From positions 2,728,001 to 2,792,000 of the forward strand of contig CP131915.1 in the NCBI GenBank assembly GCA_030704225.1: DNA of 64,000 bases, read 5' to 3'. The notes under the pieces were generated by a model that ran no database searches, was not told the DNA's origin, and was given only the letters and a program-made list of their open reading frames with translations. Made by a program: the position numbers and the translations under genes. This document shows, in pieces, positions 25,047-34,524 of the stretch. The DNA comes from Kosakonia sp. H02. Its GTDB lineage: Bacteria; Pseudomonadota; Gammaproteobacteria; Enterobacterales; Enterobacteriaceae. The stretch's first letter is position 1. The number at the start of each line of letters is the position of its first letter.

Positions 25047-26738
25047 ATGGCAATCACAATTGGCCTCGATTTCGGCAGCGATTCAGTACGTGCGCTGGCG
25101 GTAGACTGCACATCCGGGGCGGAGATCGCCACCAGCGTTGAGTGGTATCCGCGCTGGCAGGAGGGCCGTTATTGCGACGCGCCGCATAACCAGTTTCGTC
25201 ACCATCCACGCGATTACATTGAATCGATGGAAGCGGCACTGAAAAATGTGCTGGCCGAATTAAGCGCGGCGCAACGCGCGGAAATTAAAGGCATTGGCGT
25301 CGACAGCACCGGCTCTACCCCGGCACCGATTGATGCCGAAGGTCGCGTGCTGGCGCTGCGCCCGGAGTTCGCCGACAACCCGAACGCCATGTTCGTGTTG
25401 TGGAAAGATCACACCGCCGTTGAAGAAGCGGAAACCATCACCCGTTTGTGCCACCAACCCGGAAAAACCGATTACTCGCGATATATCGGCGGGATTTATT
25501 CCAGCGAATGGTTCTGGGCGAAAATTTTACACGTCACCCGCGCCGACAGCGCCGTGGCGCAGGCCGCCGCGTCATGGATTGAATTGTGCGATTGGGTGCC
25601 CGCTCTGCTTTCCGGCACCACCAGCCCGCAAGCCATTCGCCGTGGGCGCTGTAGCGCCGGGCATAAATCCTTGTGGCATGAAAGCTGGGGCGGCCTGCCG
25701 CCTGCGCCGTTCTTTGACGAGCTCGATCCGATTATCAACAAACACTTAAGCTGGCCGCTGTTTACCGACACATACACCGCCGATATTCCGGTGGGTACGT
25801 TGACTGCCGAATGGGCGCAACGTCTTGGTTTGCCGGAATCGGTGGTGATTTCCGGCGGCGCATTCGACTGCCATATGGGCGCAGTCGGCGCGGGCGCACA
25901 GCCCAACACGCTGGTGAAAGTGATTGGTACTTCCACCTGCGACATTCTGATTGCCGATAAACAGAGCGTAGGCGAACGCGCGGTGAAAGGTATTTGCGGC
26001 CAGGTTGATGGCAGCGTGGTGCCGGATTTTATCGGCCTTGAAGCCGGGCAATCCGCCTTCGGCGATATCTACGCCTGGTTTGGCCGCATTCTCGGCTGGC
26101 CGCTGGAACAACTGGCGCAGCATCACCCGGAATTGAAAACGCAGATCAAAGCCAGCCAGAAACAGCTTCTTCCCGCGCTCACCGAGGCGTGGGTGAAAAA
26201 TCCCTCACTCGATCATTTGCCCGTTGTGCTGGACTGGTTTAACGGCCGCCGCACACCGAATGCGAACCAGCGCCTGAAAGGGGTGATTACCGATCTCAAT
26301 CTCGCCACCGATGCGCCTGCGCTGTTCGGCGGGCTGATTGCGGCGACCGCTTTTGGTGCCCGCGCCATTATGGAGTGTTTCACCGAACAGGGCATTGCAG
26401 TGGACAACGTGATGGCACTCGGCGGTATCGCGCGCAAAAACCTCGGCGTGATGCAGGCCTGCTGTGATGTGCTTAACCGCCCGTTACAGGTTGTCGCGTC
26501 CGAACAGTGCTGCGCGCTGGGCGCGGCGATTTTTGCCGCCGTCGCCGCTCAAGTGCATACCGATATTCCGGCCGCGCAGATGAAGATGGCCAGCGCCATT
26601 GAAAAAACGCTGCAACCCTCTTCCCAGGCACAACAGTTTGAACGGCTCTACCGTCGCTATCAGCAGTGGGCGACCAGCGCCGAGCAGCACTATCTCCCTT
26701 CAGCCGCGACAGTTTCGCAGGCCGCGTTAACCCATTAA
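25047..26738 (+). CDS. araB: Ribulokinase
   Basis: Phosphorylates L-ribulose to L-ribulose 5-phosphate in arabinose catabolism. The start is ATG at 25047 with GGAG upstream, giving 563 residues (E. coli 566). A longer frame back to 24939 would include the operator and promoter and is rejected. FGGY-kinase features include TIGLDFGSDSVRALAVDC at the N-terminus, IGVDSTGSTPAP, and the C-terminal ATPase segment NVMALGGIARKNLGVMQ. First gene of araBAD. Confidence 0.97.
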   Translation: MAITIGLDFGSDSVRALAVDCTSGAEIATSVEWYPRWQEGRYCDAPHNQFRHHPRDYIESMEAALKNVLAELSAAQRAEIKGIGVDSTGSTPAPIDAEGRVLALRPEFADNPNAMFVLWKDHTAVEEAETITRLCHQPGKTDYSRYIGGIYSSEWFWAKILHVTRADSAVAQAAASWIELCDWVPALLSGTTSPQAIRRGRCSAGHKSLWHESWGGLPPAPFFDELDPIINKHLSWPLFTDTYTADIPVGTLTAEWAQRLGLPESVVISGGAFDCHMGAVGAGAQPNTLVKVIGTSTCDILIADKQSVGERAVKGICGQVDGSVVPDFIGLEAGQSAFGDIYAWFGRILGWPLEQLAQHHPELKTQIKASQKQLLPALTEAWVKNPSLDHLPVVLDWFNGRRTPNANQRLKGVITDLNLATDAPALFGGLIAATAFGARAIMECFTEQGIAVDNVMALGGIARKNLGVMQACCDVLNRPLQVVASEQCCALGAAIFAAVAAQVHTDIPAAQMKMASAIEKTLQPSSQAQQFERLYRRYQQWATSAEQHYLPSAATVSQAALTH

Positions 26739-26748
26739 GGACACGATC

Positions 26749-28251
26749 ATGACTATTTTCGACAAGTATGAAATTTGGTTCGTCATTGGCAGCCAGCATC
26801 TGTATGGCCCTGAAGCGCTGAAACAGGTGACCCACCATGCCGAACAGGTGGTCAACGCCCTCAATGCAGAAGCGAAACTTCCCTGCAAACTGGTGCTGAA
26901 ACCGCTGGGCACTTCGCCAGATGAAATCACCGCGATTTGCCGCGATGCCAACTACGACGATAAATGCGCCGGGATCGTGGTCTGGCTGCACACCTTTTCG
27001 CCGGCAAAAATGTGGATCAACGGCCTGGCTATTCTCAACAAGCCGCTGTTGCAGTTCCATACCCAGTTCAATGCTTCCCTGCCGTGGGACAGCATTGATA
27101 TGGACTTTATGAACCTCAATCAAACCGCGCACGGCGGCCGCGAGTTTGGCTTTATCGGCGCACGCATGCGCCAGCAGCACAGCGTGGTAACTGGCCACTG
27201 GCAGGATCAACGTGCGCACAGCCGTATTGGCGCGTGGATGCGCCAGGCGGTGTCTAAGCAGGATACCCGCCATCTGAAAGTGGTGCGCTTTGGCGACAAC
27301 ATGCGTGAAGTGGCGGTGACCGACGGCGATAAAGTGGCGGCACAAATCAAATTCGGCTTCTCGGTGAACACCTGGGGCGTTGGCGATCTGGTGCAGGTGG
27401 TGAATGCGGTCAGCGACGGCGATGTCAACGCGCTGGTCGACGAATATGAAAGCAGCTATCGCCTGACCGCAGCCGCGCAGGTTCACGGCGAGAAACGCCA
27501 GAACGTTATTGATGCCGCGCGTATCGAACTGGGCATGAAACGCTTTTTAGAGGACGGCGGTTTCCAGGCTTTCACTACCACCTTTGAAGATTTACATGGT
27601 CTGAAACAACTGCCAGGTCTGGCAGTACAGCGCCTGATGCAGCAGGGCTACGGCTTTGCGGGCGAAGGCGACTGGAAGACCGCTGCGCTGCTGCGCATCA
27701 TGAAAGTGATGTCCGGCGGGCTGAACGGCGGCACCTCCTTTATGGAGGATTACACCTACCACTTTGAGAACGGCAACGATCTGGTGCTCGGCTCCCACAT
27801 GCTGGAAGTTTGCCCGTCGATCGCCCTTGATGAAAAACCGACGCTGGATGTGCAGTTCCTCGGCATCGGTGGCAAAGCCGATCCGGCGCGCCTGATCTTC
27901 TCCACCAAAACCGGCCCGGCCATTAACGCCAGCCTGATTGATCTTGGCGATCGTTTCCGCCTGCTGGTGAACTGTGTTGATGCGGTGAAAACCCCGCACG
28001 ACCTGCCGAAACTGCCGGTGGCGAACGCGCTCTGGAAAGCGCAGCCGGATCTGCCGACCGCGTCCGAAGCGTGGATCCTCGCGGGTGGCGCGCACCATAC
28101 GGTCTTCAGCCAGGCCCTGACGCTGGAGGATATGCGCCAGTTCAGCGAGCTGCACGATATTGAGCTGACGGTTATCGATAACGACACTCGCCTGCCCGCG
28201 TTTAAAGACACGCTGCGCTGGAACGAGGTGTATTACGGTTCGAAACGTTAA
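26749..28251 (+). CDS. araA: L-arabinose isomerase
   Basis: Manganese-dependent conversion of L-arabinose to L-ribulose in the cytoplasm. It has 500 residues, as in E. coli. The N-terminus IFDKYEIWFVIGSQHLYGPE is characteristic, and conserved metal and substrate residues lie in the stretches GGTSFMEDYTYHFE (Glu near 333) and LGSHMLEVCPS. It lies 10 nt after araB; a REP element separates it from araD. Confidence 0.98.
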   Translation: MTIFDKYEIWFVIGSQHLYGPEALKQVTHHAEQVVNALNAEAKLPCKLVLKPLGTSPDEITAICRDANYDDKCAGIVVWLHTFSPAKMWINGLAILNKPLLQFHTQFNASLPWDSIDMDFMNLNQTAHGGREFGFIGARMRQQHSVVTGHWQDQRAHSRIGAWMRQAVSKQDTRHLKVVRFGDNMREVAVTDGDKVAAQIKFGFSVNTWGVGDLVQVVNAVSDGDVNALVDEYESSYRLTAAAQVHGEKRQNVIDAARIELGMKRFLEDGGFQAFTTTFEDLHGLKQLPGLAVQRLMQQGYGFAGEGDWKTAALLRIMKVMSGGLNGGTSFMEDYTYHFENGNDLVLGSHMLEVCPSIALDEKPTLDVQFLGIGGKADPARLIFSTKTGPAINASLIDLGDRFRLLVNCVDAVKTPHDLPKLPVANALWKAQPDLPTASEAWILAGGAHHTVFSQALTLEDMRQFSELHDIELTVIDNDTRLPAFKDTLRWNEVYYGSKR

Positions 28252-28272
28252 GACGTATCGGATGGCGGTTTT

Positions 28273-28305
28273 CGTAGGCCGGATACGCGTTAGCGCCATC
28301 CGGCA
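28273..28305. repeat. REP element between araA and araD
   Basis: CGTAGGCCGGATACGCGTTA followed by GCGCCATCCGGCA forms a typical REP hairpin inside the operon. A partial second unit (ATCGGATGGCGG, 28258-28269) precedes it, and the araD ribosome site follows at once. It may protect the araBA mRNA from 3' exonucleases and lower araD expression. Confidence 0.88.
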
Positions 28306-28320
28306 TTACAGGAGATTCAC

Positions 28321-29016
28321 ATGCTCGACGATCTCAAACGGCAAGTGCTGGAAGCCAACCTGGCGCTGCCAAAACATAATCTGGTCACCCTGACGTGGGG
28401 CAACGTCAGCGCCGTTGACCGCACGCGCGGCGTACTGGTTATCAAACCCTCCGGCGTCGATTACAGCGTCATGACCGCCGACGATATGGTGGTGGTCAAT
28501 CTCACCACCGGCGAAGTGGTTGAAGGGAATAAAAAACCGTCGTCGGATACCCCAACGCACCGCTTGTTGTATCAGGCATTCCCGACCATTGGCGGCATTG
28601 TGCATACCCACTCCCGCCACGCCACCATCTGGGCGCAGGCGGGGCAACCGATCCCGGCAACGGGCACCACACACGCTGACTACTTCTACGGTGAAATCCC
28701 CTGCACCCGCAAGATGACCGACGAGGAAATCAACGGTGAATATGAGTGGGAAACCGGCAACGTGATTGTCGAAACCTTCGACAGAAACGGCATCGATCCG
28801 GCGCAAATGCCCGGCGTACTGGTGCATTCCCATGGGCCGTTTGCCTGGGGGAAAAACGCCGATGACGCGGTGCATAACGCCATCGTGCTGGAAGAAGTGG
28901 CCTATATGGGCATCTTCTGCCGTCAGCTCGACCCGAAACTGCCCGCCATGCAACAAACGCTGCTGGATAAACACTATTTGCGTAAACACGGCGCGAAAGC
29001 CTACTACGGGCAATAA
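28321..29016 (+). CDS. araD: L-ribulose-5-phosphate 4-epimerase
   Basis: Zinc-dependent epimerase making D-xylulose 5-phosphate, the last step of the pathway. It has 231 residues, as in E. coli. Class II aldolase/epimerase zinc ligands are visible in GIVHTHSRHATIWAQ (His95/His97 type) and in VLVHSHGPFAWG near 171. An AGGAG site is 6 nt upstream. Its stop codon lies within the LexA box of polB. Confidence 0.98.
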   Translation: MLDDLKRQVLEANLALPKHNLVTLTWGNVSAVDRTRGVLVIKPSGVDYSVMTADDMVVVNLTTGEVVEGNKKPSSDTPTHRLLYQAFPTIGGIVHTHSRHATIWAQAGQPIPATGTTHADYFYGEIPCTRKMTDEEINGEYEWETGNVIVETFDRNGIDPAQMPGVLVHSHGPFAWGKNADDAVHNAIVLEEVAYMGIFCRQLDPKLPAMQQTLLDKHYLRKHGAKAYYGQ

Positions 29017-29034
29017 CTGTATAAAACCACAGCA
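29015..29034. promoter_or_regulatory. LexA (SOS) box of polB
   Basis: The sequence contains CTGT (29017-29020), eight intervening bases ATAAAACC, and ACAG (29029-29032), an exact match to the CTGT-N8-ACAG core of the LexA operator. It lies 56 nt before the polB start and overlaps the araD stop codon. Confidence 0.9.
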
Positions 29035-29044
29035 CCCCACACGG

Positions 29045-29075
29045 AACCAGGCTATAATCTCGCCTGGTTTTGTTT
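29045..29075 (+). terminator. araBAD terminator enclosing the polB -10
   Basis: AACCAGGC (29045-29052) and GCCTGGTT (29062-29069) form a perfect 8-bp stem with a 9-nt loop, followed by TTTTGTTT. The loop contains TATAAT (29053-29058), a consensus -10 for polB. One segment thus seems to end ara transcription and start polB. Confidence 0.8.
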
Positions 29076-29089
29076 AATGAGAGCACGCT

Positions 29090-31447
29090 GTGGCGCAGGC
29101 GCAAGAAGGCTTTATTTTAACCCGACACTGGCGGGATACCCCTGAAGGTACTGAGGTAGAGTTCTGGCTGGCGACGGATAACGGCCCGCTGCGCGTGGTT
29201 CTGCCGCCCCAGGAGTCGGTGGCGTTTATTCCTGCCAATCATGTGGAAAAAGCAAAACTGCTGTTGCGCAACGAGCACAACTGGCGCTTACCCCCCCTCT
29301 CTTTGCATGATTTTCACCGTCAGCCCGTGCATGGCCTTTATTGTCGCGCTCATCGCCAGTTAATGCGTTTTGAAAAGCTGCTGCGCGAAGGCGGCGTGAC
29401 GGTGTATGAAGGCGATGTGCGCCCGCCAGAACGGTTTCTGATGGAGCGCTTTATTACCGCGCCCGTTTGGGTCGATGGCGAACCGCGCGGCGACGCGCTG
29501 GTCAATGCGCGCCTCAAACCCAGCCCTGACTATCGCCCGCCGCTGAAATGGGTGTCGCTGGATATCGAAACCACGCGTCATGGCGAGCTTTACTGTATTG
29601 GCCTTGAAGGCTGCGGCCAGCGCACGGTCTATATGCTGGGGCCAGAAAATGGCAACGCGCAGGATCTCGATTTCGATCTGGTGTATGTCGCCAGCCGCCC
29701 GCAATTGCTGGAAAAACTCAACGCCTGGTTTGCCGAGCACGATCCCGATGTGATCATCGGCTGGAACCTGGTGCAGTTCGATCTGCGCGTACTGCAAAAA
29801 AGCGCCGAACGTTACCGCGTGCCGCTGACGCTCGGGCGAAACGGCAGCGAACTGGAGTGGCGCGAGCACGGTTTTAAAAACGGCATATTCTTCGCCCAGG
29901 CCACCGGCAGGCTAATCATTGATGGCATCGAAGCGCTGAAATCGGCGTTCTGGAGCTTCTCCTCCTTTTCGCTGGAAGCGGTGTCGCAGGAGCTGCTGGG
30001 CGAAGGGAAAGCGATTGATAACCCGTGGGATCGGATGGATGAAATTAACCGCCGTTTCGCCGAAGATAAGCCCGCGCTTGCCACCTATAATCTGAAAGAT
30101 TGCGAACTGGTGACGCGTATTTTCCACAAAACGGAAATTATGCCGTTTTTGCTGGAGCGTGCGACGGTCAACGGTTTGCCTGTTGACCGCCACGGCGGCT
30201 CGGTGGCCGCATTCAGCCATCTCTATTTTCCGCGTATGCACCGCGCCGGTTATGTCGCGCCGAATCTGGGCACTGTGCCGCCGCAGGCCAGCCCCGGCGG
30301 ATATGTGATGGACTCCCGACCCGGCCTCTATGACTCTGTGCTGGTGCTGGATTACAAAAGCCTCTATCCGTCGATTATCCGCACCTTCCTTATCGATCCT
30401 GTGGGCCTGGTGGAAGGCATGGCGCAGCCCGATGCAGCGCACAGCACCGAAGGGTTTCTCGGCGCGTGGTTTTCACGCGAGAAACACTGCCTGCCGGAGA
30501 TCGTCGGGCAAATCTGGCACGGGCGCGATGAAGCTAAACGCCAGGGGAATAAGCCGTTATCGCAGGCGCTGAAAATTATCATGAATGCCTTTTACGGCGT
30601 GCTGGGCACCAGCGCCTGTCGCTTCTTCGACCCCAGGCTGGCGTCGTCAATCACCATGCGCGGGCATGAGATCATGCTGCAAACCAAAGCGTTGATTGAA
30701 GCACAGGGCTACGACGTGATTTATGGCGATACGGACTCCACCTTTGTCTGGCTGAAACGCGCGCACAGTGAAGAGGAGGCAGCGCAGATAGGCCAGCGGC
30801 TGGTTGAGCAGGTTAACGGCTGGTGGGCCGCGCACCTGGAAAATCAGGGGCTGGAGAGCGCACTGGAGCTGGAGTTCGAAACCCATTTCTGCCGTTTTCT
30901 GATGCCGACCATTCGCGGCACCGATCAGGGCAGCAAAAAGCGCTACGCCGGGATGATCCAGGAAGGGGAAAGCCAGCGCATGGTGTTTAAAGGGCTGGAG
31001 ACGGTGCGCACAGACTGGACGCCGCTGGCGCAGCAGTTCCAGCAGGCGCTCTATCTGCGGGTGTTTCGCAACGAGCCGTATCAGGATTATGTACGCGAAA
31101 CCATCGCCAGCCTGATGGCGGGCGAGCTTGACGCGCAACTGGTTTATCGTAAGCGACTGCGTCGGCCGCTGGCGGAGTATGAGCGCAATGTGCCGCCGCA
31201 TGTGCGTGCCGCGCGGCTTGCCGATGAAGAGAACCAGAAGCGCGGTCGCGCGCCGCAGTATCAGAATCGCGGCACCATCAAATATGTCTGGACCACCAGC
31301 GGGCCGGAACCGGTGGACTACCAGCGTTCACCGCTGGATTACGATCACTACCTGAGCAAACAGCTGCAACCGGTCGCCGATGGCATCCTGCCTTTCCTTG
31401 AGGACGACTTTGCTACACTCATTACAGGGCAACTGGGTTTGTTTTAA
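29090..31447 (+). CDS. polB: DNA polymerase II
   Basis: SOS-inducible family B DNA polymerase with 3'-5' exonuclease, used in replication restart and some lesion bypass. The start is GTG at 29090, giving 785 residues (E. coli 783). The exonuclease motif DIETTRHGELY is near residue 158. Polymerase motif A is DYKSLYPS, motif B KIIMNAFYG and motif C YGDTDS. A LexA box and a TATAAT -10 lie just upstream. No disruptive change seen. Confidence 0.98.
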   Translation: MAQAQEGFILTRHWRDTPEGTEVEFWLATDNGPLRVVLPPQESVAFIPANHVEKAKLLLRNEHNWRLPPLSLHDFHRQPVHGLYCRAHRQLMRFEKLLREGGVTVYEGDVRPPERFLMERFITAPVWVDGEPRGDALVNARLKPSPDYRPPLKWVSLDIETTRHGELYCIGLEGCGQRTVYMLGPENGNAQDLDFDLVYVASRPQLLEKLNAWFAEHDPDVIIGWNLVQFDLRVLQKSAERYRVPLTLGRNGSELEWREHGFKNGIFFAQATGRLIIDGIEALKSAFWSFSSFSLEAVSQELLGEGKAIDNPWDRMDEINRRFAEDKPALATYNLKDCELVTRIFHKTEIMPFLLERATVNGLPVDRHGGSVAAFSHLYFPRMHRAGYVAPNLGTVPPQASPGGYVMDSRPGLYDSVLVLDYKSLYPSIIRTFLIDPVGLVEGMAQPDAAHSTEGFLGAWFSREKHCLPEIVGQIWHGRDEAKRQGNKPLSQALKIIMNAFYGVLGTSACRFFDPRLASSITMRGHEIMLQTKALIEAQGYDVIYGDTDSTFVWLKRAHSEEEAAQIGQRLVEQVNGWWAAHLENQGLESALELEFETHFCRFLMPTIRGTDQGSKKRYAGMIQEGESQRMVFKGLETVRTDWTPLAQQFQQALYLRVFRNEPYQDYVRETIASLMAGELDAQLVYRKRLRRPLAEYERNVPPHVRAARLADEENQKRGRAPQYQNRGTIKYVWTTSGPEPVDYQRSPLDYDHYLSKQLQPVADGILPFLEDDFATLITGQLGLF

Positions 31448-31602
31448 GGTTTTTAAGTTTCAACGCCACACGATTCAGTCTATACGAACGAAGTGGCATC
31501 CTTTACCATAGCGCCCTTCCTTTTTCTGGCCCCAATTTACCGCCCGCCTGCCTTCAGGCGGTGACAAACTATTGCCTGTAATTAGAGATATAGAGTTCAT
31601 TT

Positions 31603-34509
31603 ATGCCCTTTACACTTGGTCAACGCTGGATTAGCGATACGGAAAGCGAGCTCGGACTTGGAACCGTTGTCGCAATGGATGCGCGCACGGTCACTCTGCT
31701 TTTCCCCGCCACGGGTGAAAATCGCTTGTATGCCCGCAGCGACTCTCCGGTGACGCGCGTCATGTTCAACCCCGGTGATACGATAACCAGTCACGAAGGC
31801 TGGCAGTTAACCATCGAAGAGGTAAAAGAAGAAAACGGTCTGCTCGCCTACACCGGTACTCGTCTGGATACCGGGGAAAACAACGTCGTCCTGCGTGAAG
31901 TGCTGCTCGACAGCAAACTGGTGTTCAGTAAGCCGCAGGATCGCCTGTTCGCCGGGCAAATTGACCGAATGGACCGCTTCGCGCTGCGCTTTCGCGCACG
32001 TAAATACCAGAGCGAACAGTACCGCATGCCGTGGAGCGGCCTGCGCGGCCAGCGTACCAACCTGATCCCCCATCAATTGCATATCGCCCATGATGTTGGC
32101 CGTCGCCATGCGCCGCGCGTCCTGCTGGCCGATGAAGTGGGCTTAGGTAAAACCATCGAAGCCGGGATGATCCTGCATCAACAACTGCTCTCTGGCGCGG
32201 CTGAGCGTGTGCTGATCGTGGTGCCGGAAACCCTGCAACACCAGTGGCTGGTGGAGATGCTGCGCCGCTTTAACCTGCGTTTCGCCCTGTTTGACGATGA
32301 ACGTTATGCCGAAGCCCAGCACGATGCCGACAACCCGTTCGAAACCGAGCAACTGGTGATTTGCTCCCTGGATTTCGTGCGCCGCAGCAAACAGCGCCTG
32401 GAGCATCTGTGCGATGCCGAATGGGATCTGCTGGTGGTCGACGAAGCGCACCATCTGGTGTGGAGCGAAAAAGAGGCAAGCCGCGAATATCTGGCCATTG
32501 AGCAACTGGCCGGGCGCGTACCGGGCATTCTGCTGCTGACCGCCACGCCGGAACAGCTGGGTATGGAGAGCCACTTTGCGCGTCTGCGCCTGCTCGATCC
32601 GAACCGCTTTCACGATTTCGCCCAGTTTGTTGAAGAGCAGAAAAACTATCGCCCGGTGGCAGATGCCGTTGCGCTGCTGCTGGCGGGCGAGCGCCTGAGC
32701 AATGACGACCTCAATATGCTGAGCGATCTGGTCGGCGAGCAGGATATCGAACCGCTGCTGCAAACCGCCAACAGCGATCGCGAAGGGGCAACTGCCGCAC
32801 GCCAGGAGCTGGTCACCATGCTGATGGACCGCCACGGCACCAGCCGTGTGCTGTTTCGCAACACCCGTAACGGCGTGAAAGGTTTCCCGAAACGCGAACT
32901 GCACACGGTCAAACTGCCGCTGCCGACGCAATATCAAACGGCCATTAAAGTCTCCGGCATTATGGGCGCACGGAAAAGCGAGGAAGAGCGCGCCCGCGAT
33001 ATGCTCTACCCGGAGCAGATTTATCAGGAATTTGAAGGCGATAGCGGCACCTGGTGGAACTTCGATCCGCGCGTCGAGTGGCTAATGGGCTATCTCACCA
33101 GCCATCGTTCGCAGAAAGTGCTGGTGATCTGCGCCAAAGCCGCCACCGCGCTGCAACTGGAGCAAGTCCTGCGCGAGCGAGAAGGCATTCGCGCCGCGGT
33201 GTTCCATGAAGGCATGTCGATTATCGAACGCGACCGCGCGGCGGCCTGGTTTGGTGAAGAAGACAGCGGCGCCCAGGTGCTGCTGTGCTCGGAAATCGGC
33301 TCGGAAGGGCGTAACTTCCAGTTTGCCAGCCAGCTGGTGATGTTCGATCTGCCGTTCAACCCGGATCTGCTGGAGCAGCGCATCGGCCGTCTGGATCGTA
33401 TTGGCCAGGCCCATGATATTCAGATCCATGTGCCTTATCTGGAAAAAACCGCGCAGTCCGTGCTGGTGCGCTGGTATCACGAAGGGCTGGACGCCTTCGA
33501 GCACACCTGCCCGACCGGGCGCGCGATTTATGACAGCGTGCACGGCGAGCTGATTACCTACCTGGCCGCGCCGGAAAACAGCGACGGTTTTGACGCGCTG
33601 ATCAAAGCCTGCCGCGAGCAGCATGATGCGCTGAAAGCTCAACTGGAACAGGGGCGCGATCGCCTGCTGGAGCTTCACTCCAACGGCGGTGAAAAAGCGC
33701 AGGCGCTGGCAGACAGCATTGCCGAGCAGGACGACGACACCGGGCTTATCACCTTTGCCATGAACCTGTTCGATATTATCGGCATTAACCAGGACGATCG
33801 CGGTGAAAACATGATTGTGCTGACGCCGTCGGATCATATGCTGGTGCCGGATTTCCCCGGTCTGCCGGAAGATGGCTGCACCATCACCTTTGAGCGTGAT
33901 GTGGCGCTGTCGCGTGAAGACGCGCAGTTTGTCACCTGGGAGCATCCGATCATTCGTAACGGTCTGGATCTTATTCTCTCTGGCGATACCGGCAGCAGCA
34001 CCATTTCACTGCTGAAAAACAAAGCGTTACCGGTCGGCACGCTGCTGCTCGAACTTGTTTACGTGGTTGAAGCGCAGGCGCCGAAACAGTTGCAGCTTAG
34101 CCGCTTCCTGCCGCCAACGCCTGTCCGCCTGCTGGTGGATAAAAACGGTAATAACCTGGCCGGCCAGGTCGAGTTCGAAACCTTCAACCGCCAGTTGAGC
34201 GCGGTCAACCGCCACACCGGCAGTAAACTGGTGAACGCGGTGCAGCAAGAAGTGCATACCATTCTGCAAAAAGGCGAAGCGCAGGTGGAAGCCGCCGCAC
34301 GGGAGCTGATTGACGCGGCGCGTAGCGAAGCCGATGAGAAGCTGTCGGCGGAACTGGCGCGTCTGGAAGCGCTGAAAGCGGTCAACCCGAACATTCGCGA
34401 TGACGAACTGGCCGCCATTGAAAGCAACCGCCTGCACGTGTTGGAAAGCCTGGATCAGGCAGGCTGGCGACTGGACGCGCTGCGTCTGATTGTCGTGACG
34501 CACCAATAA
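31603..34509 (+). CDS. rapA: RNA polymerase-associated ATPase RapA
   Basis: Swi2/Snf2-family ATPase bound to RNA polymerase that promotes enzyme recycling. It has 968 residues, as in E. coli. Two N-terminal Tudor-like domains precede the helicase core with Walker A DEVGLGKTIEAGM near residue 177, DEAHH near 280, and motif VI QRIGRLDRIGQ. RapA-specific C-terminal domains follow. An unrelated GC hairpin (31544-31561, no T-run) lies upstream. It is followed by rluA after 15 nt. Confidence 0.98.
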   Translation: MPFTLGQRWISDTESELGLGTVVAMDARTVTLLFPATGENRLYARSDSPVTRVMFNPGDTITSHEGWQLTIEEVKEENGLLAYTGTRLDTGENNVVLREVLLDSKLVFSKPQDRLFAGQIDRMDRFALRFRARKYQSEQYRMPWSGLRGQRTNLIPHQLHIAHDVGRRHAPRVLLADEVGLGKTIEAGMILHQQLLSGAAERVLIVVPETLQHQWLVEMLRRFNLRFALFDDERYAEAQHDADNPFETEQLVICSLDFVRRSKQRLEHLCDAEWDLLVVDEAHHLVWSEKEASREYLAIEQLAGRVPGILLLTATPEQLGMESHFARLRLLDPNRFHDFAQFVEEQKNYRPVADAVALLLAGERLSNDDLNMLSDLVGEQDIEPLLQTANSDREGATAARQELVTMLMDRHGTSRVLFRNTRNGVKGFPKRELHTVKLPLPTQYQTAIKVSGIMGARKSEEERARDMLYPEQIYQEFEGDSGTWWNFDPRVEWLMGYLTSHRSQKVLVICAKAATALQLEQVLREREGIRAAVFHEGMSIIERDRAAAWFGEEDSGAQVLLCSEIGSEGRNFQFASQLVMFDLPFNPDLLEQRIGRLDRIGQAHDIQIHVPYLEKTAQSVLVRWYHEGLDAFEHTCPTGRAIYDSVHGELITYLAAPENSDGFDALIKACREQHDALKAQLEQGRDRLLELHSNGGEKAQALADSIAEQDDDTGLITFAMNLFDIIGINQDDRGENMIVLTPSDHMLVPDFPGLPEDGCTITFERDVALSREDAQFVTWEHPIIRNGLDLILSGDTGSSTISLLKNKALPVGTLLLELVYVVEAQAPKQLQLSRFLPPTPVRLLVDKNGNNLAGQVEFETFNRQLSAVNRHTGSKLVNAVQQEVHTILQKGEAQVEAAARELIDAARSEADEKLSAELARLEALKAVNPNIRDDELAAIESNRLHVLESLDQAGWRLDALRLIVVTHQ

Positions 34510-34524
34510 CCGGAGCACGCAAAC

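Noticed and set aside
31544..31561. GC hairpin upstream of rapA as a polB terminator
   Set aside because: The stem CCGCCTG/CAGGCGG is perfect but no T-run follows on either strand, and it lies nearly 100 nt after polB.
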